A DNA stretch of 64,000 nt from Acidobacteriota bacterium (GCA_018268775.1 JAFDVV010000008.1:58460-122459), one strand, 5' to 3'; counted from the stretch's first letter, positions 36,372-47,684 are shown. Notes: generated by a model not told the origin, from the letters alone. Program-made: numbers and translations.

Positions 36372-36522
36372 TGCCATCCTGAGCGAAGCGCTGAGAGCGC
36401 GTAGTCGAAGGATCTGCGGTTCGCACTCTTCCACCCCTGTCGAACAACTTGCCCGGTACGGGAAAAACAGGTCCTTCGACTACGGGTTCGCAAAAAGCGC
36501 GAACCCTCCGCTCAGGATGACA
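36372..36522. repeat. Two family A repeats in inverted orientation
   Basis: Reverse unit 36372-36420 (TGCCATCCTGAGCGAAGCG ... GTAGTCGAAGGATCTGCGG) and forward unit 36467-36522 (CAGGTCCTTCGACTAC, hairpin GGGTTCG ... CGAACCC, CCGCTCAGGATGACA). About 46 bases separate them. No gene lies in 36286-36564. Confidence 0.85.
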
Positions 36523-36564
36523 CAGCGTTCTACGCTATTGCCCGGACTTTCGCGCTTCATACGC

Positions 36565-37398
36565 TCATTTCGTATGAAATATCTTGTGGTTGATATCGGG
36601 CCAGAACTCTTTGAAGGTGAAGTTGGCCGAATCGATGACCACGCCCGTAAGCCATTTCTGACCCACCTTGGTCCACGTCCGATACTCCTCCGGATAGTAG
36701 ACCGTCGAAAGCCCCGAGGCTGCTCCTGCGCCGACGATCTCCGACGCGTTGAATCTGCGGTTGCCGTCATCGTTGCGCGTAATCAGCACGCGGCTCGCCG
36801 CATAGAGCGCACGTCTCTTGAAGCCGCCATGTCCGAGCGTATAAAAGCGGTTGTCCTGACGGAAGACAACCGGCCACAGGCCCGCCACCATAAAGTTCTC
36901 ATCGGCGGTGTCGAGCAGCGTGTGATAGTAGTAGCGCCCGTAACCCGCAGCACCTTGATGAAACTCGGGGTATGAGTCTGAAGCCATGTTGATGCCAGAC
37001 TGGATCGCCGCAATCACAAACGACGAGTAGTCGAAGCTGTTCTTCGCCGCCATGACAAACTTCTCTTTCGGGGTCTGCGGATCCAGCTTCGTGTCCGCCG
37101 TCACCGCACTGAAGTTCGGCATGATACCGAGAATGCGCCTGGTCTGCTGAGGAGGGTCTTTGGGCTGCGGCGTTTCGGCGGGTGTCACAGGGTGCGGCAC
37201 CGACGCAGGCTGCAATTCAGAAGAAGACGACGAAGATTGTTGTTGCAAAACAACATCCGGCGAGTCCGGCAGCTCCGGAACCGAGGCCTTCGCAATCATC
37301 TGCTGTGCGCCCAGCGACGCTGAAGATCCCCGGATAACACATAGAGCAATCGCGCACAAAGCGACCATGCTCAAGATTCGCCGCACAAAAGAAGGCAT
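36565..37398 (-). CDS. Exported protein of unknown function
   Basis: 277 residues from ATG 37398, starting with an export signal (RRILSMVALCAIALCVIRGSS). Residues 40-85 are low-complexity (QQQSSSSSSELQPAS then Pro-rich). The remaining 190 residues are a conserved-looking domain with several Gly/Tyr-rich segments (GAAGYGRYYYHTLLDTADEN, GHGGFKRRALYAASRVLITR, STVYYPEEYRTWTKVGQKW), possibly an outer-membrane or periplasmic protein with short amphipathic helices. No named family is recognised. It ends downstream of the paired repeats and is divergently placed with none of its neighbours; kbl lies upstream on the same strand. Confidence 0.75.
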   Translation of the reverse strand: MPSFVRRILSMVALCAIALCVIRGSSASLGAQQMIAKASVPELPDSPDVVLQQQSSSSSSELQPASVPHPVTPAETPQPKDPPQQTRRILGIMPNFSAVTADTKLDPQTPKEKFVMAAKNSFDYSSFVIAAIQSGINMASDSYPEFHQGAAGYGRYYYHTLLDTADENFMVAGLWPVVFRQDNRFYTLGHGGFKRRALYAASRVLITRNDDGNRRFNASEIVGAGAASGLSTVYYPEEYRTWTKVGQKWLTGVVIDSANFTFKEFWPDINHKIFHTK

Positions 37399-37471
37399 AG
37401 ATAGATAAGACGCGATTCTGGCCAGATAGACTCGGTACGACGCAAGATTTAATGCAGGGATCTGAAGATGA

Positions 37472-38689
37472 TTACCCAAGCAGCCCTATCTTCTTCGCGG
37501 TCGCAACCAGCGTTTCAAGCGCACGGTCGATCTGCTCGCGGGTATGTTCGCTGGTCATGATGGTCCGGATGCGCGCTTTGCCCTCGGGGACGGTGGGGAA
37601 AGCAATGCCAGTGGCCATCACACCGGCATCGAAGAGCGCACGGGAGAACTCCATCGTCTTGCGCCCATCGCCAACGATGATCGGCGTAATCGGCGTCTCG
37701 CTGGCAGGTGTGGACCTTCCTCCAACATCGAACCCGGCACGGGTTAGCTGTTCCTTGAAGTACTTCGTATTCGACCACAGCCGTTCGATACGCTCCGGCT
37801 CGCTCTCCAGCAGATCGAACGCCGCAATGCACGTCGCAGCCACCGATGGCGGATGCGACGTTGAGAACAGAAACGGCCGCGCTCGATGATAGAGGTAGTC
37901 GATCAGGTCGCGGCTTCCGCACACGTACCCGCCCAACGCACCGATGGCCTTCGACAGAGTTCCGACCTGCACGTCGACGCGCTGCGTGCAGTGGAAGTGG
38001 TCTACCGAACCTCGGCCATTGCGTCCCAGAACGCCAGAGGCGTGGGCGTCGTCGACCATCATGATTGCGCCGTACTTGTCCGCAACGTCGCACAGCTTGT
38101 CGACCGGGCCGATGTCTCCGTCCATCGAAAAGACACCATCGGTGATGACCAGTTTGCGTCCCGGCTCGTTCTGGATCTCCTTCAACAGCTCCTCGCAGTG
38201 CGCGACGTCCTTGTGTCGGAAGACCTTGATCTTCGCCCGCGACAGCCGCGCGCCGTCGATGATGCTGGCGTGGTTTAACTCGTCGGAGAGGATGTAGTCT
38301 TCCTTGCCGAGAATGCTCGACACCGTCCCGGCATTCGCCGTAAAACCGGACTGAAAGACGACGCAGGCCTCCACTCCCTTGAAGGCGGCGATCTTCTCCT
38401 CCAGTTCCATGTGGATACGCATCGTTCCCGCAATCGTGCGCACGGCACCCGATCCCACGCCGTACTTCTCCGTCGCCGCAATTGCGGCCTCGCGGAGCTT
38501 GGGGTGGTCGCACAGGCCAAGATAGTTGTTCGACGCAAGATTGATGACCTTCTTCCCGTCATAGGTACAAACAGGCCCCTGCTCATCTTCCAGAATCCGG
38601 AGCTTAAAGTACGTGCCACGATTCTTCAGATCGTTCAACTGCTCTGTAAGATGTGCAAGTTGCGGACGCTTCGTAGCTGCTGTAGTCAT
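37472..38689 (-). CDS. kbl: Alpha-oxoamine synthase, probably glycine C-acetyltransferase
   Basis: PLP enzyme condensing glycine (or a similar amino acid) with an acyl-CoA, or the reverse reaction in threonine breakdown. 405 residues with LASNNYLGLCDHPKL, the MVDDAHASGVLG segment and the PLP lysine in GTLSKAIGALGGY. It best fits 2-amino-3-ketobutyrate CoA ligase (Kbl) by overall length and FSTSHPPSVAA; 8-amino-7-oxononanoate synthase (BioF) or serine palmitoyltransferase-type enzymes are alternatives. No tdh or bio gene is adjacent. AGGA lies before the ATG. Confidence 0.82.
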   Translation of the reverse strand: MTTAATKRPQLAHLTEQLNDLKNRGTYFKLRILEDEQGPVCTYDGKKVINLASNNYLGLCDHPKLREAAIAATEKYGVGSGAVRTIAGTMRIHMELEEKIAAFKGVEACVVFQSGFTANAGTVSSILGKEDYILSDELNHASIIDGARLSRAKIKVFRHKDVAHCEELLKEIQNEPGRKLVITDGVFSMDGDIGPVDKLCDVADKYGAIMMVDDAHASGVLGRNGRGSVDHFHCTQRVDVQVGTLSKAIGALGGYVCGSRDLIDYLYHRARPFLFSTSHPPSVAATCIAAFDLLESEPERIERLWSNTKYFKEQLTRAGFDVGGRSTPASETPITPIIVGDGRKTMEFSRALFDAGVMATGIAFPTVPEGKARIRTIMTSEHTREQIDRALETLVATAKKIGLLG

Positions 38690-38841
38690 GCAACCATCCT
38701 AAACCCGCTGCGCAAACAGACAGTAAGGGGTCTTCCGCAGGCATCTAAACTATACGAAGCAAAACAGAGACCAGGCATCCAGTCCCAACCAAAGCTGACT
38801 GCCGATCTGTTCGGTACAAACAAAACAGAACTCTGAACGAA

Positions 38842-39762
38842 ATGAGGCCCGAAAACACCATGACAACCTCCCCGATTTGGAAGCCCGCGGCAGCGATGAT
38901 GCTGGCGTTGGCAATCTTTGCAGGCTGCAAGTCAAAGCAGGACCAGGCGATTGACGATGCAAAGAAACAGGCAGCCGCCACAGGACAAGCCCAACAGGTC
39001 GTCTCCGTCGACAAGAGCGGCAACACCGTCACCACAACCGTCCAGCCGCCAGCACCGGGACAGAACGGACAGACGGTAACAACCACCGTAACACCCGCAT
39101 CCGCTACCCCTGCCAACGCCCCCGCAGTCGCCGGTGGACAGGCAGCTCAACCAACCTCATCGCAGGCTACGGTGATGGTCAACGGGCGGCCCGAAACTCC
39201 TGCTGCTGCACCTGTGCCCGGTGGCAATCCAGTGATCGTACCGGCCGATGTAAAGATCCCCGCAGGCACAACACTGGCAATTCGCATCAATCAACACATC
39301 AGCGTGAAGACCAGTCAGGCAGGCGACCGCTTCGACGGCGAGATCGCTGAGCCCGTCGTCGGCGACAACGGCCGCGTCATCGTCCCCAAGGGCACCCCGG
39401 TCGGCGGAGTCGTCGCCGCGTCCCACAAGCGTGGCCACTTCAAAGGCGCATCCATTCTGCAACTGCGGCTCACCTCGATGACGCTCAACGGCACCCGCTA
39501 TCCGCTCGAGACCAGCAGCCTTACGCGCAGCAAGAAGGGCAAGGGCAAGCGCTCGGCGGCCTTCATCGGCGGAGGAAGCGGCCTTGGCATGCTGATCGGC
39601 GGATTGGCAACAGGCGGCACCGGCCTGCTGATCGGCGGCCTCGCGGGCGCTGGGGCGGGAACAGCAGCCGCAGGCCTGACCGGCAATCGCGATATCGACA
39701 TTCCGTCGGAGTCAATTGTGCGGTTCCGGCTGGCGGACACCCTGCAAGTGCAACCCTCCTAA
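38842..39762 (+). CDS. Predicted lipoprotein with glycine-zipper C-terminus
   Basis: 306 residues from ATG 38842 (or 288 from ATG 38860). Lipobox LAIFAGCKS places the lipid-modified Cys near residue 30. A Thr/Ala/Pro-rich, repetitive linker (residues 45-125) leads to a beta domain with IPAGTTLAIRINQHISVKTS and RVIVPKGTPVGG. The C-terminal stretch GGGSGLGMLIGGLATGGTG through LIGGLAGAGAGTAAAGL is a glycine zipper that may insert into or span a membrane. The beta domain resembles parts of conjugation-type TrbI/VirB10 and some acidobacterial surface proteins; function is unknown. Confidence 0.8.
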   Translation: MRPENTMTTSPIWKPAAAMMLALAIFAGCKSKQDQAIDDAKKQAAATGQAQQVVSVDKSGNTVTTTVQPPAPGQNGQTVTTTVTPASATPANAPAVAGGQAAQPTSSQATVMVNGRPETPAAAPVPGGNPVIVPADVKIPAGTTLAIRINQHISVKTSQAGDRFDGEIAEPVVGDNGRVIVPKGTPVGGVVAASHKRGHFKGASILQLRLTSMTLNGTRYPLETSSLTRSKKGKGKRSAAFIGGGSGLGMLIGGLATGGTGLLIGGLAGAGAGTAAAGLTGNRDIDIPSESIVRFRLADTLQVQPS

Positions 39763-39800
39763 ATACAACAACGCGGTTCTTGAAAAGTGCCAGAGAGACG

Positions 39801-39826
39801 AAAACGCTCCCATTCGGGAGCGTTTT
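39801..39826. terminator. Bidirectional terminator between the lipoprotein gene and typA
   Basis: AAAACGCTCCC (39801-39811) and GGGAGCGTTTT (39816-39826), an 11-bp perfect stem with ATTC loop. Ends in TTTT on the plus strand and, by symmetry, on the minus strand. It sits between two convergent genes. Confidence 0.85.
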
Positions 39827-39848
39827 CCCCCTTTGTCGGAGCTCGGGG

Positions 39849-41660
<1,812 letters not shown>

Positions 41661-41821
41661 TGCGTTTGAATGTCCTGTCTGCGCGCGGATCGATGTCGGG
41701 GAGTGAAAAAGTATGAAAATGCGCGTGTTGTTCTAGTTTACCCCACCGGATTCCTCAAACCGGATCGAACTGCAGTCAGAGCGTTCTTTTTGCGCCCCCG
41801 CAACAATTCCGCCCGTAAAAA

Positions 41822-41861
41822 GTTGTCATTCCGCAGCGCAGCGAAGGAACCTGCTTTTCTC
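41822..41861. repeat. Degenerate family A-like unit
   Basis: GTTGTCATTCCGCAGCGCAG then CGAAGGAACCTGCTTTTC resembles the reverse family A form (TGTCAT...GAAGGA.CCTGC) without the central hairpin. Lies in the 272-base gap upstream of typA. Confidence 0.5.
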
Positions 41862-41932
41862 TCGCGCCATCGCCAAATAATCCGCAACCGCGAGATAATG
41901 AACTTAAGCTCAGAAAAAGGAGCACGTTCACC

Positions 41933-42568
41933 ATGTCCGCCCCCGAGATCGCAAACTGTACCCACCCGCTTCGGACCAGCGTAGCGGACTTCATCGCCGG
42001 ACTACGTGAGTTGGAGCGGGGACTCATCACCAAAACCAAGATCGCCGACTACATGGCCGCCACCACGTTGCGGCCCGAAGCCCTCCACGATTACGTCTGG
42101 TGGCGCGACAGCTTCTACACCCGCAACCTCATCTATCGCGACGAACTCTTCGAGGTCATGGCCATCTGCTGGTCCCCGGGACAGAAGACCGCCATCCACA
42201 CTCACAACGGTCAGCTTGGCTGGATGACCATCTCGCAGGGCGAAGTCCTCACCCACGAGTATCACCACACCCGCTGCAACACTCCCGAGCACCAGAACGT
42301 CGTCAACATCGACTGCATCGGCGGGGCCACCGAACTCCAGATCGACAAGGTGCGCACCATCGCCTGCTCCGAGGGCACAGGCATCGTCACCGTCGACAAG
42401 CTCCAGACCATCCACCAGATCGAGAACGCCGGTAACACCGGCTGCGTGAGCCTTCACGTCTACTCAAAGCCGTTTGACTCCTGCATCGCTTTCGACCTCG
42501 AAAAACAACGCTGTTACCGGCGTCAGCTCGGCTTCTTCAGCCGGGAAGGCCACCGTGTTGAAGAGTAG
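41933..42568 (+). CDS. Cysteine dioxygenase-like thiol dioxygenase
   Basis: Cupin-fold iron enzyme that oxidises cysteine (or 3-mercaptopropionate) to the sulfinate. 211 residues. Metal ligands His89 and His91 (AIHTHNGQLGW) and His161 (TIHQIENAG), with His175 and Tyr177 (SLHVYSKP) matching the catalytic dyad of CDO; the spacing fits the mammalian and bacterial enzymes with one residue difference. Substrate choice cannot be read from motifs alone. GGAG is present 15 bases upstream of ATG 41933. Single gene, with no sulfinate-processing gene beside it. Confidence 0.88.
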   Translation: MSAPEIANCTHPLRTSVADFIAGLRELERGLITKTKIADYMAATTLRPEALHDYVWWRDSFYTRNLIYRDELFEVMAICWSPGQKTAIHTHNGQLGWMTISQGEVLTHEYHHTRCNTPEHQNVVNIDCIGGATELQIDKVRTIACSEGTGIVTVDKLQTIHQIENAGNTGCVSLHVYSKPFDSCIAFDLEKQRCYRRQLGFFSREGHRVEE

Positions 42569-42777
42569 AGCGCAATGACGCGTTGTGAGGCCGGCAGGCA
42601 GCCGGTTCCTTCCCCCATGGTCCATCACTTTTTGAAGTGTCATATCGAGCGTGAGAAATTGTCCAGTTCTCGTACCTAGACTAGAAGTGAGGTAGAAGAT
42701 GTCGAAAAGGCCAGCCAGCAAGACGACGGAAAAAAAAGAGCGCCCCACGCAAAGCAGGTTCGGGCATAGAAGACATC

Positions 42778-43671
42778 ATGCGACAGTTCACACAATTGAT
42801 CGAGAATGAATCGGCCGTTACACCGAACGATCTCCATGCGCTGATGGCTTCGTTGAGCGGCCCCTCGGCATATGGCCAGTTGAGCAACGCACAAGCCGAT
42901 GCCAAGGACGAGGCCCAGCAGATAGCCTTCGATGCCATGGAGGCCCGAACGGTGGCACAGGCCCGAAAGTTGGCCAAGCGCGCACTGAAGCTCGACGCCG
43001 ACTGCGTGGATGCGCTGGTGCTACTGACCGATCTGGACACCCGTACTCCACTGGAGAAGATCGAAGGCCTGCAAAATGCGGTGGCTGCCGGCGAACGTTC
43101 GCTGGGCGACAAGTTCATCCGCGAAAACAAAGGTCATTTCTGGATGCTTCTGGAAACAAGACCTTACATGCGGGCACTGGAACGCCTCGGTGGTATGCTG
43201 CACAGCCATGGCGATCGCCTGGGTGCCATCAAAACCTACGAAATGATGCTGAAACTGAACCCAAACGACAACCAGGGTGTTCGCGACCCCTTGCTGGGTC
43301 TGTATCTTGAAACCGACGATCTGGAAGGTGCAGGCCGTCTATTGAAGAAATACAAGGGAGACGCTTCGGCCAACTTTGCCTGGGCACGTGTGCTGGAGCG
43401 GTTCCTGTCCAACGACAGGGACGGCGCAAATGCCTCACTGAAACGAGCACTCAAAGCGAACCGTCACGTTGAACTCTACCTGACCGAACAGAGGGCTCTG
43501 CCGAAGCGTCTCCCTGAGATGTATTCAACGGGCAGTGAGGAGGAGGCGGTTTTGTGTCTGAACTACCTTGGCCGTGCGTGGGCCTCACATAAAGCAGCCG
43601 CCGTGTGGCTGTCTGACCGGCCAACCAACGATCGGCGCGATCCCAGGACACCTTCGTGCTCAAGCGATTGA
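42778..43671 (+). CDS. Tetratricopeptide-type protein; true start likely upstream across an A8 run
   Basis: The open frame encodes 297 residues. Residues 45-215 contain TPR-like helical pairs (DAMEARTVAQARKLAKRAL, RLGAIKTYEMMLKLNP, DDLEGAGRLLKKYKG) and the region SEEEAVLCLNYLGRAWASH resembles the ST7-like family C-terminus. The listed ATG has no good ribosome site. A much better start lies at 42699 (GAGG six bases upstream, MSKRPASKTTEKK) in another frame; removing one A from the A8 run at 42730-42737 joins them into one protein. The end (SDRPTNDRRDPRTPS) also looks unlike the family and may be shifted. Function unknown. Confidence 0.7.
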   Translation: MRQFTQLIENESAVTPNDLHALMASLSGPSAYGQLSNAQADAKDEAQQIAFDAMEARTVAQARKLAKRALKLDADCVDALVLLTDLDTRTPLEKIEGLQNAVAAGERSLGDKFIRENKGHFWMLLETRPYMRALERLGGMLHSHGDRLGAIKTYEMMLKLNPNDNQGVRDPLLGLYLETDDLEGAGRLLKKYKGDASANFAWARVLERFLSNDRDGANASLKRALKANRHVELYLTEQRALPKRLPEMYSTGSEEEAVLCLNYLGRAWASHKAAAVWLSDRPTNDRRDPRTPSCSSD

Positions 43672-43801
43672 ACCTGGAATGATCGGCAATGTCCACCGCA
43701 ATATAAATGCAATGTCTCCTCTCATCTGGAATGAACCTTCGTTGTTTCCTTCTCGGCCTGGTCTTCGCGATACCGCTCGTCGCCCAGGTGCGTGCGTGTC
43801 A

Positions 43802-43969
43802 TCAACGATGGATTTCCGCGGGCAAACACATCGGGTAGGGTGACAGATATCCCGACTCGACCCCATCTCCGATCATGAAGACCATAAGTCCAGCGACGCC
43901 CCAGAAGAGCGCAGAGAGTACCACTGTCCAGTCAAGAAGACTCTCGTGTTGCTCCAATGTTCCTGGCAA
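43802..43969 (-). CDS. Possible small membrane protein
   Basis: 55-residue reading on the minus strand from TTG 43969, ending in TGA at 43802, lying just downstream of the sulfatase. It has one clear hydrophobic helix (WTVVLSALFWGVAGLMVFMI) followed by GDGVESGYLSPYP. No ATG or strong ribosome site is present, so it may be a fragment. The rest of 43672-44001 shows no convincing gene; a plus-strand 36-residue ORF near 43732 has a signal-like start but nothing else. Confidence 0.2.
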   Translation of the reverse strand: MPGTLEQHESLLDWTVVLSALFWGVAGLMVFMIGDGVESGYLSPYPMCLPAEIHR

Positions 43970-44001
43970 CCCAAATTGAGCGAACTGCCATTTTATGCGA
44001 A

Positions 44002-45495
44002 TCAGTAAGCATTTCCCGCTGGAACGGCCTTCGGATGGTCGATGTCCATCGGGTCGTCCAACTCCCGCTGCTTCTGTTTCAACTTTGCGATAAGGTCCGC
44101 TTTGACCTCCGCGTACCGCGGGTCGTCGACCAAGTCGTGCATCTCCCAGGGATCGTTCTCAAGATCGAAGACTTGATAGCGGTTCAAATGCGCATAGAAG
44201 ATCAGCTTGTGCCGCTTCGTCCTTATCGAGCGCTGCAATATATTGAGCCAACCGAACATTGCATCGTTCACCGGCTTCGGATTGGCGGAACGCAACATGG
44301 GGGCCAGCGAAGGGAACTCAACATGGGGTGGAACCGTCACACCCGCCAGATCGCACGTCGTCGCATACATCGAGTGTTGATACACCATCTCGTCCACGCG
44401 CTTGCCCGCCTCGATGCCAGGTCCCGCGACGATCAGCGGCATGCGCATGGAGCATTCGTACTGGTTCTGCTTTCCCATCAGGCCATGCTCGCCAACCGCG
44501 AGCCCATGGTCCGCGGTAAGAATCACATAGGTATTCTCCGCTTTGCCGGAAGCCTGCAATGCGCCTAGGATGCGGCCGATCTGCGCGTCCATATGCGTGA
44601 TGATGGCGTAGTACTCGCGCCGGTGCACCCGCACATCCTGCTCCGTGCGTGGAAAGGGAGCCAGCAGTTCATCGCGCGTCTTGTGGTCCCCCTGGTCGAA
44701 GGGATGCTCCGGAAGAAAGTTCGGAGGAATGGCGATTTTCTCTGACGGATACATATCCAGATACTCTTGCGGTGCCTGTCGTGGATCGTGTGGCGCGTTG
44801 AATCCCACATACATAAAGAAAGGCATCTGCCGTTTTGGCACAGTTCGGCTGAGATACTCCACGGCTGCATCCGCGTAGAGTTCGCTGGAGTGCTGAATGG
44901 CATCGTCTTTACTGTTGAGCCACAGCTTCTTCTTGAGCCAGTGACCAACCAGCGACCGGTTCGCCGGGTCCCAGTGGTTCCCTGCGGCGGGCCGGTTGTA
45001 CATGTCCGGCGTCGAGGGCAAAAAGCCCGGCGCAACGGGCCCCATCTCCGAAAACGACCGTTGCAGCATCACCGCGTCGAGGTGCCACTTTCCAGTGATG
45101 TAGGTGTCGTAACCTGCCGCGCGCAGCGTCTGCCCCCACGCTGGAACACTCCCCGCCTGGTTCGCGGAGTCAGCACGGTTGGCATGGAACGCCGTCAATC
45201 CCGTATTCAACATCGTCCTGCTGGCAACGCAGATGGCTCCCGTCCAAGAACCCTGGTGGAAGCAATGCGTAAAGTGGCAGCCCGATCGCACAAGTTTGTC
45301 GATGTTCGGAGTATGCACCTCAGGGTTGTTGATCGAGCCGATCGTTCGAAACATCAGGTCGTCCGCAATCAGAAAGAGAAAGTTGGGACGCCTGCCGCCG
45401 CTCGAAGTTGCCATCTCGCCAAGCCCGAGAGTTGGCCGCACCTGGGTGGCCGCTGCCGCAGTGAGTCCAATGAAACTACGCCGATCGATTGTCAT
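44002..45495 (-). CDS. Sulfatase with Tat signal
   Basis: Hydrolyses sulfate esters outside the cytoplasm. Start ATG 45495 (GAAAGAG upstream) gives 497 residues beginning with a twin-arginine signal (IDRRSFIGLTAAAA). Upstream in-frame codons would bury it. The sulfatase signature CVASR (Cys89) is of the cysteine type that must be converted to formylglycine by FGE or anaerobic SME, neither of which is in the window. Metal ligands are in ADDLMFR near the start and TADHGLAVGE. It lies 62 bases downstream of the FUSC gene on the same strand but functions differently. Confidence 0.9.
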   Translation of the reverse strand: MTIDRRSFIGLTAAAATQVRPTLGLGEMATSSGGRRPNFLFLIADDLMFRTIGSINNPEVHTPNIDKLVRSGCHFTHCFHQGSWTGAICVASRTMLNTGLTAFHANRADSANQAGSVPAWGQTLRAAGYDTYITGKWHLDAVMLQRSFSEMGPVAPGFLPSTPDMYNRPAAGNHWDPANRSLVGHWLKKKLWLNSKDDAIQHSSELYADAAVEYLSRTVPKRQMPFFMYVGFNAPHDPRQAPQEYLDMYPSEKIAIPPNFLPEHPFDQGDHKTRDELLAPFPRTEQDVRVHRREYYAIITHMDAQIGRILGALQASGKAENTYVILTADHGLAVGEHGLMGKQNQYECSMRMPLIVAGPGIEAGKRVDEMVYQHSMYATTCDLAGVTVPPHVEFPSLAPMLRSANPKPVNDAMFGWLNILQRSIRTKRHKLIFYAHLNRYQVFDLENDPWEMHDLVDDPRYAEVKADLIAKLKQKQRELDDPMDIDHPKAVPAGNAY

Positions 45496-45557
45496 GAAGC
45501 TCTTTCCAGCAGACAGTCCTGCTTTTATCGGAATGTGTCCCGCTGGAGATTTTACAG

Positions 45558-47684
45558 TCAGGTCGTCGCCGACAGGTGCCGCACGACATCGAAGAGCGAG
45601 GAATAGAGTCGCAACTCCGTCTGGTTGCAATTCAATTCGCCACCGCGAGCGAGTGCAATCTCCGCACGGATTCTGGCCTGTATCTCACGGTCGTCCGGCG
45701 AATCGGCCAACCTCACACCTGCCGAGTCCTGTTCAATTTGGTTGGCGGCGTCCGTCAACAGAACGAAGCAGCGCTTCTGTATTCGGAGCGCGGTATCGCT
45801 CTCGCAGTAGCTTCCCGAGACGGCGCGATGCTGCATCAACCCGGTCTTGATCAGAAGAATGCTTCGCAACTGCGGCAGGTAGTCCTTCGTGCGCTGCACA
45901 AGCTCCTCGTCGGGCACTGCCTTTGGAAATGCCTCGAATGCCGACACATCGACCAGGGTGCGGAGTCTCTCGAAACGTCCTGCAATCTCATGAGTGCGCG
46001 CCTCCAGCAGCGCGTCTCCGGCTGTGCCCTTCTTCACTAGAACGCTCTCCAACTCCGCAATCTCGCGAATTGTCTTCACCAGAACGGACCTCAGCGACTC
46101 CAGAGAGGTCGTCGCCCAGAGATGGTCGAAGATCAGCCACATCGCCACAATGGCCAGGACGATCCCCAGCACCGTATCGCGCGCAGGCACCAGCGATGGA
46201 TTGATAGAGAAGCGGTTCAGGTTCACCAGCTCATAGGCAAGAACAATCTGGGCGCCGCAGTAGGCAATGCGTGGACCGGAGGTGGCGATCCATGCGCCAA
46301 AAAAGACGATTGCCGCAAAGAGCAATGTGTAGCTGAAGATGGAATCGATCTGGGGCAGAATGACCGCCTGTGCGGTAAATCCTATGACACACGCCCCGAC
46401 CACCACACCCGCAAAGCGCAGCAGTTGCTTGTGCCTCGATGCTCCCGTTACGGGCAATGCCGTGAGAACGCAGGTTGCGATCGATGCGCTGAGACCAACC
46501 CAGCCGACGCTCATGTAAAACATGTAGCAGGCTATTGCACTGGCGCCGCCCCGAATTGCGAACTTGATGTGCCGGCTGTCGCGAAGCGAATCCGCCGCAA
46601 ATATCTTCCATTGCATGGGCGATCGATGAGATTTGTCTCTTTTTTCTCTGCCCTCGCGCATCGGCTGCGACAGACTCTCCGCAAGCAAGTCGACCGTCCG
46701 TTCCATCTCGATAAGGATCGGCATGACCGCCTCATGCTCGTCGTCGATATCGATCCACTCTGTAATCTCTCCATGCGAAAGGCTCTCTCGGATCAGGAGG
46801 ACATTCCGCGCGATCGCCGTGCAACGCTCGCGATCCTCATCGGAAGCCGTATGACGGGCTTCGATCAACGTCGAGGAAAGTTCAATCAACCGGCCCACCA
46901 GACCGACCGCCGTGGAAAGCCGCTGCTGCTCCTCAAAGCTGTAGCCCGACTGCGCAATCAGCTCACGCAATGCGCCGGTGCCCCTTCGCGAAAAGCGCCG
47001 AGTCTCATGAATCAGCTTTCTGCGGTCCAATGCTTCGCCCGCGCGCTCGTTGAGTACCTTTACAACCAGGTCCAACCGCAACTCAATTCCACCGACCACG
47101 GCATCCGGGGGATGCGTCCGGGAGAACAGGTACTCGATCGCCACCGCCACGGCACATCCAATCAGAATGGCAAGCAACGTAAACAGCGTCTGCCGCAACC
47201 GCAAATCGGCTGAGATGCGCTGGTCCCAGATCGTGATTGCGGTTGTGAGAAACAGGCCCAGCGCCAGTGCGGCCTCGTAGACCCTGAGCGCGCTCACGAG
47301 GTAGAAGACGCCGCAAAGAGTGACGCAAACCCACGCCAGATGCAACAAGGGAGAGCCGAGAAACAGCATCGCTCCCAGTACAGTTGCAATCGTCCCCAGA
47401 ATGACCGCCGACGCAATCCAGAACGCCGAGCGCCGCGTGGAACGAAGGCTGTCGCGGGAGACGAGCATCGGATAATACGCGCCCAGTGCCGCCCCGGGGA
47501 CTCTGAAAACTATGATCCAAAGCATCACGAGCGTGCACGAAAGCACAATGCGAAATGTCAACAGCCCGCGGCCCGGGTACGGGCTCAGCTCGGCCTGGAG
47601 CAACGACCATAACGAACCGGGCCTGTATCTCTCGGTGTCAAGATCGGCCACCTCCGCGGTCCCGGCACTCAACGTGTCGCCCAT
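45558..47684 (-). CDS. FUSC-family aromatic-acid exporter inner-membrane subunit
   Basis: 708 residues with two sets of membrane helices (about 40-190 and 380-530) and cytoplasmic linkers, the layout of AaeB/YccS (fusaric acid resistance) proteins. It partners with the membrane-fusion gene, overlapping it by one base (TGATG). The second helix set contains FYMSVGWVGLSASIATCVLT and LYSSLFDVVRHL ends the protein. Likely expels aromatic acids or drugs; substrate unknown. The C-terminal 160 residues are a cytoplasmic helical region. Confidence 0.88.
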   Translation of the reverse strand: MGDTLSAGTAEVADLDTERYRPGSLWSLLQAELSPYPGRGLLTFRIVLSCTLVMLWIIVFRVPGAALGAYYPMLVSRDSLRSTRRSAFWIASAVILGTIATVLGAMLFLGSPLLHLAWVCVTLCGVFYLVSALRVYEAALALGLFLTTAITIWDQRISADLRLRQTLFTLLAILIGCAVAVAIEYLFSRTHPPDAVVGGIELRLDLVVKVLNERAGEALDRRKLIHETRRFSRRGTGALRELIAQSGYSFEEQQRLSTAVGLVGRLIELSSTLIEARHTASDEDRERCTAIARNVLLIRESLSHGEITEWIDIDDEHEAVMPILIEMERTVDLLAESLSQPMREGREKRDKSHRSPMQWKIFAADSLRDSRHIKFAIRGGASAIACYMFYMSVGWVGLSASIATCVLTALPVTGASRHKQLLRFAGVVVGACVIGFTAQAVILPQIDSIFSYTLLFAAIVFFGAWIATSGPRIAYCGAQIVLAYELVNLNRFSINPSLVPARDTVLGIVLAIVAMWLIFDHLWATTSLESLRSVLVKTIREIAELESVLVKKGTAGDALLEARTHEIAGRFERLRTLVDVSAFEAFPKAVPDEELVQRTKDYLPQLRSILLIKTGLMQHRAVSGSYCESDTALRIQKRCFVLLTDAANQIEQDSAGVRLADSPDDREIQARIRAEIALARGGELNCNQTELRLYSSLFDVVRHLSATT

